Shown: piece by piece, positions 1-6,236 of the stretch
Position numbering within the stretch: position 1 is the first letter of the stretch
Layout: each line of letters starts with the position of its first letter
NCBI GenBank assembly: GCA_016880505.1
Contig: JAEHDI010000725.1
Coordinates: forward strand, 1-8,927
DNA: 8,927 bases
Origin: Bryobacterales bacterium
GTDB lineage: Bacteria; Acidobacteriota; Terriglobia; Bryobacterales; Bryobacteraceae
Direction: 5' to 3'
Program-made: the position numbers and the translations under genes
Notes under the pieces: generated by a model
Databases searched by the model: none
What the model was told of the DNA's origin: nothing
The model's input: only the letters and a program-made list of their open reading frames with translations

Positions 1-843
1 CGGCAGAGAGGCCTGAAACGGCTCCTGATCCCGGTTCCCGTGCTGACGCCGCGTCTGTCGAGCCTCTGGCTCGCACTAGTCACGCCGGTGCACGCCCGTG
101 CCGGGCGCCCGCTGATCAACGGGCTCCGCAACGCGTCGGTGGTGACGGACGAGTCGGCGCTGCGTGTGTTCGACATCCGTCCGATGGGTATCCGCAAAGC
201 TATCGAGAGGGCGCTTCAGAACGAAGACCTGGAGTTCGCCCAGACGCGCTGGTCTGATGCGCTTTCCGCCTCTCGCGGCGTGCGCTCCTTCACCGGAGTT
301 CGTTTCGGCACGCGCATCGTCGATTCCCGCGAGATTTCGGTTTCCGTCCCGCCGGCAGCCGCGTTCGCGCCCATCCGTCGCATCGGTGGCCGAACCGGCT
401 GGTACTACGGCGATCTACTATGGCGGCTGAGAGGCCGCGTCGACTCTATGTTTGGCGGGGTGGGCCTGCGGAGGGGGCGCCGGGATCGGGAGGAGGTGGC
501 GATCGGCGACACGTTGGACTTCTGGCGAGTGGAGGCTTACGAGCCGGACCGCCGCCTCCGGTTGTTCGCTGAGATGAGGCTTCCGGGACGGGCTTGGCTC
601 GAGTTTGAAGTCAGCGGCGCGGACGGCCAGTCAACCATCCGACAGACTGCGATCTTCGACCCGATCGGGTTGGCGGGCTTGGCCTACTGGTACGCGCTTT
701 ACCCGGTGCACGCGCTGATTTTTCGGGGAATGCTGCGGCGTATCGCCAAAGCGGCGCTTAAGCCAGAGCGAGAAGACGGTTTTCGAAACGATAGTCCTGC
801 CGGGTGGCTGGCTGCTGGAGATACCACTCGTAAGTCTGGGTGA
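1..843 (+). CDS. SDR-type NAD(P)-binding / DUF2867 protein, C-terminal part (5' end outside window)
   Basis: The reading frame is already open at base 1, and the first codons (RQRGLKRLLIPVPVLTPRLS) fit the join between an NAD(P)-binding Rossmann half and a DUF2867 half, as in long fused SDR proteins of this type (usually near 480 residues). The true start is therefore upstream of the window and the ATG/GTG codons near base 40 are internal. Visible features are the LVTPV and GLRN motifs after the Rossmann half, and then the DUF2867 region with the GGRTGWYYGD segment, the DFWRVE segment, and the conserved end around YWYALYPVH and IFRGML. The usual domain ends near base 750. About 30 further residues (from KPEREDG) look non-homologous and lie over the end of the convergent epimerase gene. 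The biochemical function of DUF2867 proteins is not established; a redox or membrane-associated role is only a guess. Family call is from recalled motifs. Confidence 0.8.
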   Translation, partial: RQRGLKRLLIPVPVLTPRLSSLWLALVTPVHARAGRPLINGLRNASVVTDESALRVFDIRPMGIRKAIERALQNEDLEFAQTRWSDALSASRGVRSFTGVRFGTRIVDSREISVSVPPAAAFAPIRRIGGRTGWYYGDLLWRLRGRVDSMFGGVGLRRGRRDREEVAIGDTLDFWRVEAYEPDRRLRLFAEMRLPGRAWLEFEVSGADGQSTIRQTAIFDPIGLAGLAYWYALYPVHALIFRGMLRRIAKAALKPEREDGFRNDSPAGWLAAGDTTRKSG

Positions 844-1729
844 GTCCTGTACGGAAGTTCGTGGGTTGGAAGCCAAGCAGTCGCCGGGCCTTACCGATGT
901 TCTCGGTGATTGGCGGCATGTCGAAGTACACGCCGAAATAGAGATTCGGACCAAGTGGGTGGCCGCCGGTCTCGAGAATCTTCGCCCTGGGGATGAAGAC
1001 CGTCCGGGCTTCCATGCCGGCTGCCGCGGCTAGAGCGCGAACCAATTCCATCTGCGTCAACGGACACTCATCGGCGATGTTAAACGCCTGTCCCACCGCC
1101 TCCGGCGCCTCCATCGCCAGGAGACACGCCTGCACAAGGTCTTTCACATAAACGAAGTGCATCAGCCGGCTCCCGTCTTCGGGAATGATGAGCGGCCGGC
1201 CCTCGCGAAGCCGGTCCCAGAAGAACGCCTCGCGGTAGAAGGGGTTTCCCGGCCCGTACACATACGGCGGGCGGATGGTGACGGCCGGAAAGCCAGTCTT
1301 TTCGTGCAGCCGGAACAGCACCCGTTCGCTCATAGCCTTGTTACGGGCGTAAGAGTCGGAGTGGTCATCAGGGACCAGCGGGTCCTCCTCCCGACGGTCG
1401 AGACCCTCGCGGTATGCCGCGACGCTGGACATGAAGACGTAGCGCCGGATGGAATCCCCGCAGGCGAGCGCGGTCGCCTCGACCTGGGAGGCGGTGGTGC
1501 CGCGCTCCCAGTCGTAGACGTTATCGAAGATGGCGTCGAAACGGCGGCCGGCTAGCGCACGGCGCATGGCCTCGGGATCGTTGCGGTCGCCTTGAATGCC
1601 GTCCACCTCGGGGCCGAGGTCGTGGACGGGCTTTCGATGGAGGACTGTGACGCGGTGGCCGAGTTTGAGCAACCCGGCCACCAGCAACCGGCCGATGAAC
1701 AGTGTTCCGCCAATGACGAGTACGTTCAC
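758..1729 (-). CDS. NAD-dependent epimerase/dehydratase (extended/atypical SDR, CSP41-like)
   Basis: The 323-residue protein is a Rossmann-fold nucleotide-sugar-type oxidoreductase or epimerase. The N-terminal dinucleotide motif GGTLFIG (residues 7-13) follows strand one. GDRND (47-51) resembles the CSP41/SDR_a5 branch. VFMSS (98-102) supplies the catalytic serine region, Y127-x3-K131 (YARNK) is the active-site pair, and RPPYVYGPGNP (153-163) is the usual substrate-side motif. The length is normal for the family. The start is a GTG at 1729, which places the glycine motif at the expected distance from the N-terminus; no Shine-Dalgarno sequence precedes it. It starts only 15 bp after the stop of the inositol-3-phosphate synthase gene on the same strand, so the two are almost certainly co-transcribed and perhaps translationally coupled. 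The substrate cannot be told from sequence; a link to inositol or sugar metabolism is inferred from the operon. Its last 86 bp overlap the convergent DUF2867 gene. Confidence 0.9.
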   Translation of the reverse strand: MNVLVIGGTLFIGRLLVAGLLKLGHRVTVLHRKPVHDLGPEVDGIQGDRNDPEAMRRALAGRRFDAIFDNVYDWERGTTASQVEATALACGDSIRRYVFMSSVAAYREGLDRREEDPLVPDDHSDSYARNKAMSERVLFRLHEKTGFPAVTIRPPYVYGPGNPFYREAFFWDRLREGRPLIIPEDGSRLMHFVYVKDLVQACLLAMEAPEAVGQAFNIADECPLTQMELVRALAAAAGMEARTVFIPRAKILETGGHPLGPNLYFGVYFDMPPITENIGKARRLLGFQPTNFRTGLTQTYEWYLQQPATRQDYRFENRLLALA

Positions 1730-1744
1730 GACAGTGGACGGCGC

Positions 1745-3064
1745 TTAGTCGTAGTACTCGAGCCCGAGGTGCGTGATCAATTCCTCTCCGCGCATCCACC
1801 GGAGCGTGTTCTTCAGCTTCATGAGCTGAATGAAGATGTCGTGCTCGGGATAGAGGCCGGGAGCAGTCATCGGGCCCTTGAAGTAGAACGAGAGCCACTC
1901 CTGGATGCCCTTCATGCCGGCACGTTGGGCAAGGTCGAGGAACAACACCAGGTCGAGGACCAGCGGGGCGGCCAGAATGGAGTCCCGGCAGAGGAAATCG
2001 ATCTTGATCTGCATCGGATAGCCGAGCCACCCGAAGATGTCGATGTTGTCCCAGCCTTCCTTGGCATCGCCGCGCGGCGGATAGTAGTTGATGCGTACCA
2101 CGTGGTCGAAGTGCTTGTAGAGATCGGGGTAGAGGTCCGGCTGGAGGATGTACTCGAGGGCGGAGAGTTTGGTCTCTTCCTTGGTCTTGAAGGAGCCGGG
2201 GTCGTCGAGCACCTCGCCGTCACGGTTCCCAAGGATATTGGTTGAGAACCACCCTGTCAGTCCGAGCATGCGGGCCTTCAACCCCGGCGAGATAAGGGTC
2301 TTCATGAAGGTCTGGCCGGTCTTGAAGTCCTTTCCGCAGATCGGTACCTGGCGGTCGCGGGCGAGGTCGAGCAGGGCTGGAACGTCTGTGGTTAGGTTCG
2401 GAGCACCGTTGGCGAACGGTACACCGGACTTCAGTGCGGCGTAAGCATAGATCTGGCTAGGAGCGATTTCGGGGTGGTCGCTCTCGAGTCCGCGTTCGAA
2501 CTTCTCCAGGGTCGAGTGAACGTCACTGGACCTATGGAAAACCTCAGTGGACCCGCACCAGATCATCACCAGACGGCTGGCGCTGGAGGATTTGCGGAAG
2601 TTCTCGATATCTTCGATGAGCAGCCGCGCCTTGTCCATGTTCGTGCCGCCCTTCTTGACGTTTGGACCGTCGAGACGACGGACATAGTCCTGGTTGAAGA
2701 CGGCTTTCATCGGCCGGATGGCGGACAGGGGTTCTTTGACCTTCTCCAGGAGGGGGCGTTCCAGAACACCGGCTTTCAGGGCGGCTTCGTAGACGTTGTC
2801 ATCGAAGATGTCCCACCCGCCGATGACCAGGTCGTTCAGGCCAGCCAACGGCACGAAATCCTTGATCCGGGGGCTGCGGCCCTCGGTTCGTTTGCCCAGC
2901 CGGATGGTGGCCATTTGGGTCAGCGATCCGATGGGCTTGGCCCATCCGGCTTTGATGGCCTCGAGTCCGGCGATGAAGGTGGAGGTGACGGCTCCCATTC
3001 CGGGGATCAGGACGCCGAGTTTTCCTTCTGCCGGAGCAATGCGGACGTTATCTGTGGCGGGCAA
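1745..3064 (-). CDS. Inositol-3-phosphate synthase (myo-inositol-1-phosphate synthase, EC 5.5.1.4)
   Basis: The 439-residue cytosolic enzyme of this family converts glucose 6-phosphate to 1L-myo-inositol 1-phosphate using bound NAD, the first step to inositol lipids and related solutes. The NAD-binding motif is at residues 17-26 (GVLIPGMGAV), followed by GWDIF (83-87) and NGAPNLTTD (219-227). The synthase core reads CGKDFKTGQT (243-252), STNILGNRDG (274-283), lysines at 293, 295 and 299, GDAK (332-335) and DSILAAPLVLDLVL (361-374). These match the DDFKSGQT, NHLGNNDG, GDSK and DSLLAAP blocks of characterised synthases, so the catalytic lysines appear present. The length is like the Bacteroides-type enzyme rather than the longer eukaryotic one. 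The start is TTG at 3064, chosen because AAGGAG lies 10 nt upstream and no ATG precedes the NAD motif. It is the first gene of an operon with the epimerase, divergent from the LytTR gene. Genes for phosphatidylinositol-phosphate synthesis are not in the window. Confidence 0.95.
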   Translation of the reverse strand: MPATDNVRIAPAEGKLGVLIPGMGAVTSTFIAGLEAIKAGWAKPIGSLTQMATIRLGKRTEGRSPRIKDFVPLAGLNDLVIGGWDIFDDNVYEAALKAGVLERPLLEKVKEPLSAIRPMKAVFNQDYVRRLDGPNVKKGGTNMDKARLLIEDIENFRKSSSASRLVMIWCGSTEVFHRSSDVHSTLEKFERGLESDHPEIAPSQIYAYAALKSGVPFANGAPNLTTDVPALLDLARDRQVPICGKDFKTGQTFMKTLISPGLKARMLGLTGWFSTNILGNRDGEVLDDPGSFKTKEETKLSALEYILQPDLYPDLYKHFDHVVRINYYPPRGDAKEGWDNIDIFGWLGYPMQIKIDFLCRDSILAAPLVLDLVLFLDLAQRAGMKGIQEWLSFYFKGPMTAPGLYPEHDIFIQLMKLKNTLRWMRGEELITHLGLEYYD

Positions 3065-3074
3065 CTTAAGTCTT

Positions 3075-3080
3075 CTCCTT
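3075..3080 (-). promoter_or_regulatory. Shine-Dalgarno AAGGAG deciding the TTG start of the inositol-3-phosphate synthase gene
   Basis: On the minus strand AAGGAG (within AAAAGGAGAAG) sits 10 nt before TTG at 3064-3062. It supports TTG initiation, since the next in-frame ATG (residue 51) would remove the NAD-binding glycine motif. Confidence 0.75.
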
Positions 3081-3087
3081 TTCGTAT

Positions 3088-3101
3088 AAGGGCAATCCCT
3101 T
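3088..3101. repeat. Inverted repeat AAGGG-CAAT-CCCTT in the divergent spacer
   Basis: A perfect 5+5 bp inverted repeat with a 4-bp centre lies in the 65-bp region between the divergent inositol synthase and LytTR genes. It lies just upstream of the extended -10 of the LytTR gene, roughly where RNA polymerase would contact the -35 area, so a role as an operator is possible. Short repeats of this size do occur by chance. It is followed by two near-repeats, CAATGTG and TAATGTT, spaced 7 bp apart. Confidence 0.3.
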
Positions 3102-3111
3102 CAATGTGTAA

Positions 3112-3120
3112 TGTTATACT
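3112..3120 (+). promoter_or_regulatory. Extended -10 promoter (TGTTATACT) of the LytTR gene
   Basis: TGn plus TATACT ends 9 nt before the ATG at 3130. There is no recognisable -35 box at 16-18 bp, as is common for extended -10 promoters. Normal spacing would put the transcript start about 2 nt before the ATG, and no Shine-Dalgarno sequence is present, so a leaderless mRNA is inferred. Confidence 0.5.
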
Positions 3121-3129
3121 AGCATTCAA

Positions 3130-3909
3130 ATGACAGGGGGCGCGACGATATCCATCAGCGCGATCATTGTCGACGACGAGCGGCTGGCCTGCGACGAATT
3201 GACCTACCTGCTCAAGGAGTTTCCCGACGTCGAGGTCGTGGGTACCGGCAAGAACGGTCTGGAGGCCGTCCGCATGATCGAGGATCTGGAACCGGATCTG
3301 GCCTTCCTAGACGTCCAGATGCCCGGCCTGGATGGGTTGGGCGTGATCCAGCGCGTCCGGGAGAGGAACCTCCCTAGCCCGTTCTTTGTGCTGGCCACCG
3401 CGTATGAGCAGTACGCCGTGCCTGCGTTCCGCCTGGAGACGATGGACTATCTCCTGAAGCCGGTCGACAAGCTACGGCTGACCGAAACGATCGACCGCGT
3501 CAGGCGGCTCATTCAGGACAAGCAGAAACCGGCGCCGGCCGAGGTACCGGCGGTCCAGCGGCCGTCACCGCAGCGGACTAAGTTGCTGGTTCGGAGCGGA
3601 AACCGGAACCTGATCGTCGATGCGAACGATGTGATTTACGCCACGATCGACAACGGCCTGATCACGATGGTGACCACGACGATCGAGGGCCAATCCAACT
3701 ACCGGACGATCGAAGAGCTTCAGTCCAACCTTGACCCGGACGTGTTCTGGCGTGTCCACCGGTCCTATCTTGTGAACATCAACCGGATCAAGGAAGTGAT
3801 CCCCTGGTTCAAGTCGAGCTACCAGCTCCGGATGGAAGACAAGAAAGGCACGGAGATCCCGGTGAGCCGTGTCCAGACGAAGCGCCTCCGCGCGCTTCTG
3901 AAGCTGTAA
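3130..3909 (+). CDS. LytTR-family two-component response regulator
   Basis: The 259-residue protein is a phosphorylation-controlled DNA-binding transcription regulator of the LytR/AlgR type. The receiver domain spans about residues 9-128: acidic pocket D15-D16-E17, phospho-acceptor D61 in FLDVQMPG, switch T90, and K110 in LLKPV. A proline-rich linker (about 133-148) leads to a LytTR domain at 149-257 carrying the hallmark FWRVHRSYLVN segment (206-216) and the NINRIKEV strand. All key residues look intact and the length is typical. The usual partner, a membrane LytS/YehU-type histidine kinase, is not adjacent; the gene is divergent from the inositol synthase operon and followed by a convergent HEPN remnant, so it is an orphan here. 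The ATG at 3130 has no Shine-Dalgarno sequence. Regulation of the neighbouring operon or of itself through the shared spacer is possible but unproven. Confidence 0.95.
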   Translation: MTGGATISISAIIVDDERLACDELTYLLKEFPDVEVVGTGKNGLEAVRMIEDLEPDLAFLDVQMPGLDGLGVIQRVRERNLPSPFFVLATAYEQYAVPAFRLETMDYLLKPVDKLRLTETIDRVRRLIQDKQKPAPAEVPAVQRPSPQRTKLLVRSGNRNLIVDANDVIYATIDNGLITMVTTTIEGQSNYRTIEELQSNLDPDVFWRVHRSYLVNINRIKEVIPWFKSSYQLRMEDKKGTEIPVSRVQTKRLRALLKL

Positions 3910-3963
3910 CGCTCGGCAGACGTGCTTCCCCCTGACAAAATCCCAAAGAGTCGCACCGAAGCT

Positions 3964-4399
3964 TCAAGTCGCCTCCCCAGCAGATGAACCTGTGGACAGA
4001 TAGGGATTGAGCACAGCCATCACTGCGTCGCGAACCTTCTGCGCGAGTTGACGATTACGCAACTCATCACCGGTTTCTGTTTCGGGACGATCGCCCGGAT
4101 AACGAATGTCGGCGCCGAAGGGGCTGAGCCAACTTGCTTCATCGAGTTGCCGGCGCGAGTACTGGATCAATCTGATGCAGGAGAATCAACAGCCGTCTGA
4201 TGACGTGAGTCGGGAATTCGACTTGGTGTCGAGTGAGGAGCGCCTTCAAATACTTCTCGGCCGCCTGCTGGGCATGGAACGCGACAACATCCCGAAACCG
4301 CTCCTCGTCCGCCAATCGGACGACGGTGTCGAAGTCGAGGTCGGCCTTTGCTATCCACTCGGCGACGAGCCGGCGAATCTCCTCGTCAGGCTGCCTCAT
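3964..4399 (-). pseudogene. HEPN-domain protein (HepT-like toxin), interrupted by a +1 frameshift
   Basis: Two overlapping minus-strand reading pieces form one HEPN protein. The first runs from ATG 4399 to about 4154 and encodes 82 residues, with a helix bearing FHAQQAAEKYLKALL, then FPTH and IRRLLILLHQIDPVLA. The second runs from 4152 to the stop at 3964 and continues RQLDEASWLSPF, then ADIRYPGD and the final helix LAQKVRDAVMAVLNPYL. Dropping one base near 4153 (in GCGCCGG) joins them into a 144-residue protein of normal family length; as written, translation adds PATR and stops at 4139, losing the C-terminal helices. R36-x5-H42 has RNase-motif spacing, but I am not sure it is the catalytic pair. 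The gene overlaps the end of the MNT gene by 14 bp, the usual arrangement of a HepT/MntA module, in which the toxin is an RNase. A sequencing error, true decay, or programmed frameshifting are all possible. Confidence 0.75.
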
Positions 4400-4706
4400 A
4401 GAGGACCCTGCCGTACTTGTGAGCCGGGTATGCGATGCCGCCAATGATGTTCTTGGTGGCCTCGAACCTTTCAGAAGCGATGATCTTCACGTCGACCGGA
4501 AAGTCGACATCACCGATTGCATCCGCGATGGCGACGCTCTCTTCGTGTCGGTTCTTCGGAGACCGTTCGACAATCAACAGGTCGATGTCGCTGTCCTTCG
4601 TCATCTGGCCGGTTGCCGCTGAACCGAACAGAATGATCTTGTCAGGACGCGCAGCGCTGAGCACGCGGCGAACTATCTCATTCAATAGTGTTTCTTCAAC
4701 GCCCAT
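4386..4706 (-). CDS. MNT-domain nucleotidyltransferase (MntA-like antitoxin)
   Basis: The 106-residue protein is a minimal nucleotidyltransferase. It shows the signature G28-S29-x10-D40-x-D42 (from LFGSAATG to DSDIDLLIVE) and a third acidic residue at D72 in VDVKII, so the metal-binding triad appears complete. In characterised HepT-MntA pairs (type VII toxin-antitoxin) such a protein AMPylates the HEPN toxin and thereby silences it. The context fits, since its stop codon overlaps the start of the HEPN gene by 14 bp. The start ATG at 4706 is preceded by GGGAGGG immediately upstream, with a short spacing. The gene seems intact while its partner is frameshifted. A spot count in this gene (bases 4441-4500) gives about 52% G+C against about 73% in a sample of rarA (6901-6960), which weakly suggests acquisition by transfer. 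Whether it acts as an antitoxin is inferred from family and context. Confidence 0.9.
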   Translation of the reverse strand: MGVEETLLNEIVRRVLSAARPDKIILFGSAATGQMTKDSDIDLLIVERSPKNRHEESVAIADAIGDVDFPVDVKIIASERFEATKNIIGGIAYPAHKYGRVLYEAA

Positions 4707-4714
4707 CCCTCCCT

Positions 4715-4720
4715 ATCATA
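4715..4720 (-). promoter_or_regulatory. Candidate -10 box TATGAT of the MNT/HEPN pair
   Basis: TATGAT on the minus strand ends 8 nt before the MNT ATG. No convincing -35 box is seen at normal spacing. If it is real, the transcript would begin at or very near the ATG, which conflicts with use of the G-rich sequence in between as a ribosome site. Confidence 0.3.
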
Positions 4721-4768
4721 CCGGCAAGATGGGCGGTTCGAGAACGGTCAACTTGGGGGCGCCGCACC

Positions 4769-5359
4769 CTAGATCCGGATTCCTGCCGACCAAAGCGCGT
4801 AGCCGACCGCCTGGCGGAAGTAGAGCCACCACTGCTGAAGTTCGCGGCGCGGGGGTGACGGCCGTGGCGAGCCGTAAACGGTCAGCCCGCGGAATTCCAG
4901 CATTTTCTTGGCGCGGAAGATGTGGTAGCCGTCGCTGACAACGATGCAACTGGTCAGCCCCATCCGGCGCATGATTTCCGCTGCGGCTGCGGTGCTATGA
5001 ACAGTGGTCTCGCCCTCGGGTTCCACGATGATGGCTTCGGACGGTACGTTCTGGCTGACTAGATACGCCCGCCCCACGCCGCCTTCGGTGAAATCCGGGT
5101 CGCCACCGGCGCCACCTGTGGTCAGAATCCGCGGCGCCAGCCCTTTCCGAAAGAGTTCCAGGGCGTGATCGAGCCGGGCCTTGAACACAGGCGAGGGCCG
5201 TCCCCGGTACTCAGCGGCGCCGAGCACGATAATCACGTCAACCGCGCGCGCCTCGTCCACGGTGGATTGTATGCGGATCTGCGCCGCGATCCGGGTGAGA
5301 TACGCGGCAACAAGAATCAGCGGGACAACAAGGGCAAGACGCCGGATGGTCCGTTGCAT
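4769..5359 (-). CDS. DUF218 / YdcF-SanA-like membrane-anchored protein
   Basis: The 196-residue protein has one N-terminal hydrophobic segment (about residues 8-20, after QRTIRR), which predicts a signal anchor with the rest outside the cytoplasmic membrane. The DUF218 domain follows: DVIIVLGAAEYRGRPSP (41-57), RLDHALELF (62-70), ILTTGG (78-83), the E-x-x-x-T-V-H-S-T block around residues 117-123, VVSDGYHIFRA (140-150) and a C-terminal aromatic segment. These are the usual conserved blocks of the family, and the length is typical. E. coli relatives are YdcF, which binds S-adenosylmethionine, and SanA and ElyC, which are linked to envelope integrity; the reaction is unknown. The start at 5359 is chosen because it precedes the basic-hydrophobic anchor, though there is no Shine-Dalgarno sequence. 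It is transcribed toward the MNT gene with a 62-bp gap and is divergent from the RNA methyltransferase gene. Confidence 0.88.
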   Translation of the reverse strand: MQRTIRRLALVVPLILVAAYLTRIAAQIRIQSTVDEARAVDVIIVLGAAEYRGRPSPVFKARLDHALELFRKGLAPRILTTGGAGGDPDFTEGGVGRAYLVSQNVPSEAIIVEPEGETTVHSTAAAAEIMRRMGLTSCIVVSDGYHIFRAKKMLEFRGLTVYGSPRPSPPRRELQQWWLYFRQAVGYALWSAGIRI

Positions 5360-5370
5360 GTTGCGGTATG

Positions 5371-5376
5371 ATTCTA
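5371..5376 (-). promoter_or_regulatory. Candidate -10 box TAGAAT of the DUF218 gene
   Basis: TAGAAT on the minus strand ends 11 nt before the ATG at 5359. No Shine-Dalgarno sequence and no clear -35 box were seen, so this is a weak call supported mainly by position. Confidence 0.25.
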
Positions 5377-5424
5377 AGCGTCCGGAAATCCTCTAACAGT
5401 CTACGACGTTCAAATCCACCCGGG

Positions 5425-5430
5425 AGGAGG
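5425..5430 (+). promoter_or_regulatory. Strong Shine-Dalgarno AGGAGG of the RNA methyltransferase gene
   Basis: A full AGGAGG lies 11 nt before the ATG at 5442 and fixes that start. It is the best ribosome site in the window and shows that this genome does use canonical Shine-Dalgarno sequences, in contrast to several neighbours that lack one. Confidence 0.75.
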
Positions 5431-5441
5431 TTAGCAGCCGA

Positions 5442-6236
5442 ATGCCCCCGCCGGAAACCATCACCAGCCCGGCAAATCCGCTTTTAAAGGAGATCCGCAA
5501 GGCGGTCGCCCGCGGCGGCCGGACCGAAGACGGCTGCTCAGTGACAGAGACGTTCCACCTGCTCGAGGAGGCGGTCCGGAGCAGGTGCGGGATCGAGGCC
5601 GTCCTGGTCACGGAACAGGCGTGGCCCGCCCTGGAACCGCTGGTCCGTACGCTCCGAGGCAGCCGGACGATCGTGCTTCCGGATGGGCTGTTTGGCGGGC
5701 TTGCCGCGACCGAGACAAGCCAGGGTGTGATGGCTCTCATTCGACTGCCGGAGTGGGACGCCGAAAAGTTGCTTTGCGGCGACGCGCCCGTTGTGGTGCT
5801 CGACGGGATTCAGGATCCGGGAAACGCCGGCACGATTGTCCGGGCCGCGGAGGCGTTCGGCGCCGCCGGGGTGGTCTTCGTGAAGGGCACGGTGAGCCCC
5901 TACAATCCTAAGACACTGCGCGCTTCGGCCGGCTCGCTGTTTCGACTCCCGTTCGTTGAGGGGTTGGAGGCGGAGGCAACACGAACTTTTCTTGCCGATA
6001 GGAGCATTCCCGTGTACGCGGCGGCGCCGTCAGATGGGCTATCTCTTCATGAGGCTGACCTGACCCGCCGCTGTGCGGTCGTGATCGGCAGTGAGGGCAA
6101 GGGAGTCAGCAAGACCCTGCAAATGGGCGCAACAATACTGAGAATACCAACCGTCCAGGTCGAGTCGCTGAACGCGGCTATGGCGGCGTCGGTGATCCTG
6201 TATGAAGCGAAACGGCAGAAAATGGTGTTCGAATGA
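5442..6236 (+). CDS. TrmH/SpoU-family (SPOUT) RNA 2'-O-ribose methyltransferase
   Basis: The 264-residue protein transfers methyl from S-adenosylmethionine to a ribose 2'-OH of rRNA or tRNA. An N-terminal substrate-binding part (ITSPANPLLKEIRK, then FHLLEEAV at 38-45) is followed by the trefoil-knot SPOUT domain with all three motifs. Motif 1 is LDGIQDPGNAG (120-130) with T131 and R134, motif 2 is VIGSEGKGV (214-222), and motif 3 is IPTVQVESLNAAMAAS (235-250). N128, R134, E218 and N244 are the usual catalytic or cofactor positions. The common EG dipeptide of the substrate domain is changed (VTETFHLL). Exact target (23S rRNA site or tRNA) cannot be assigned. A strong AGGAGG precedes the ATG. 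The stop overlaps the start of rarA in ATGA, so the two are translationally coupled. Confidence 0.93.
   Translation: MPPPETITSPANPLLKEIRKAVARGGRTEDGCSVTETFHLLEEAVRSRCGIEAVLVTEQAWPALEPLVRTLRGSRTIVLPDGLFGGLAATETSQGVMALIRLPEWDAEKLLCGDAPVVVLDGIQDPGNAGTIVRAAEAFGAAGVVFVKGTVSPYNPKTLRASAGSLFRLPFVEGLEAEATRTFLADRSIPVYAAAPSDGLSLHEADLTRRCAVVIGSEGKGVSKTLQMGATILRIPTVQVESLNAAMAASVILYEAKRQKMVFE

Noticed and set aside
1157..2245. Long plus-strand open frames opposite the epimerase and inositol synthase genes
   Set aside because: They are antisense to clearly conserved proteins, show no recognisable domain, and are typical of high-GC DNA.
3910..3963. Possible bidirectional terminator between the LytTR gene and the HEPN remnant
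   Set aside because: Only a 3-bp GCA/TGC pairing was found, with no T tract.
4736..4745. GTTC-GA-GAAC palindrome near the end of the DUF218 gene
   Set aside because: Four-base arms are too short to separate from chance, and no promoter is aligned with it.
4106..4938. Plus-strand open frames across the HEPN, MNT and DUF218 genes
   Set aside because: Low-complexity arginine/serine-rich products with no motif, antisense to recognised families.
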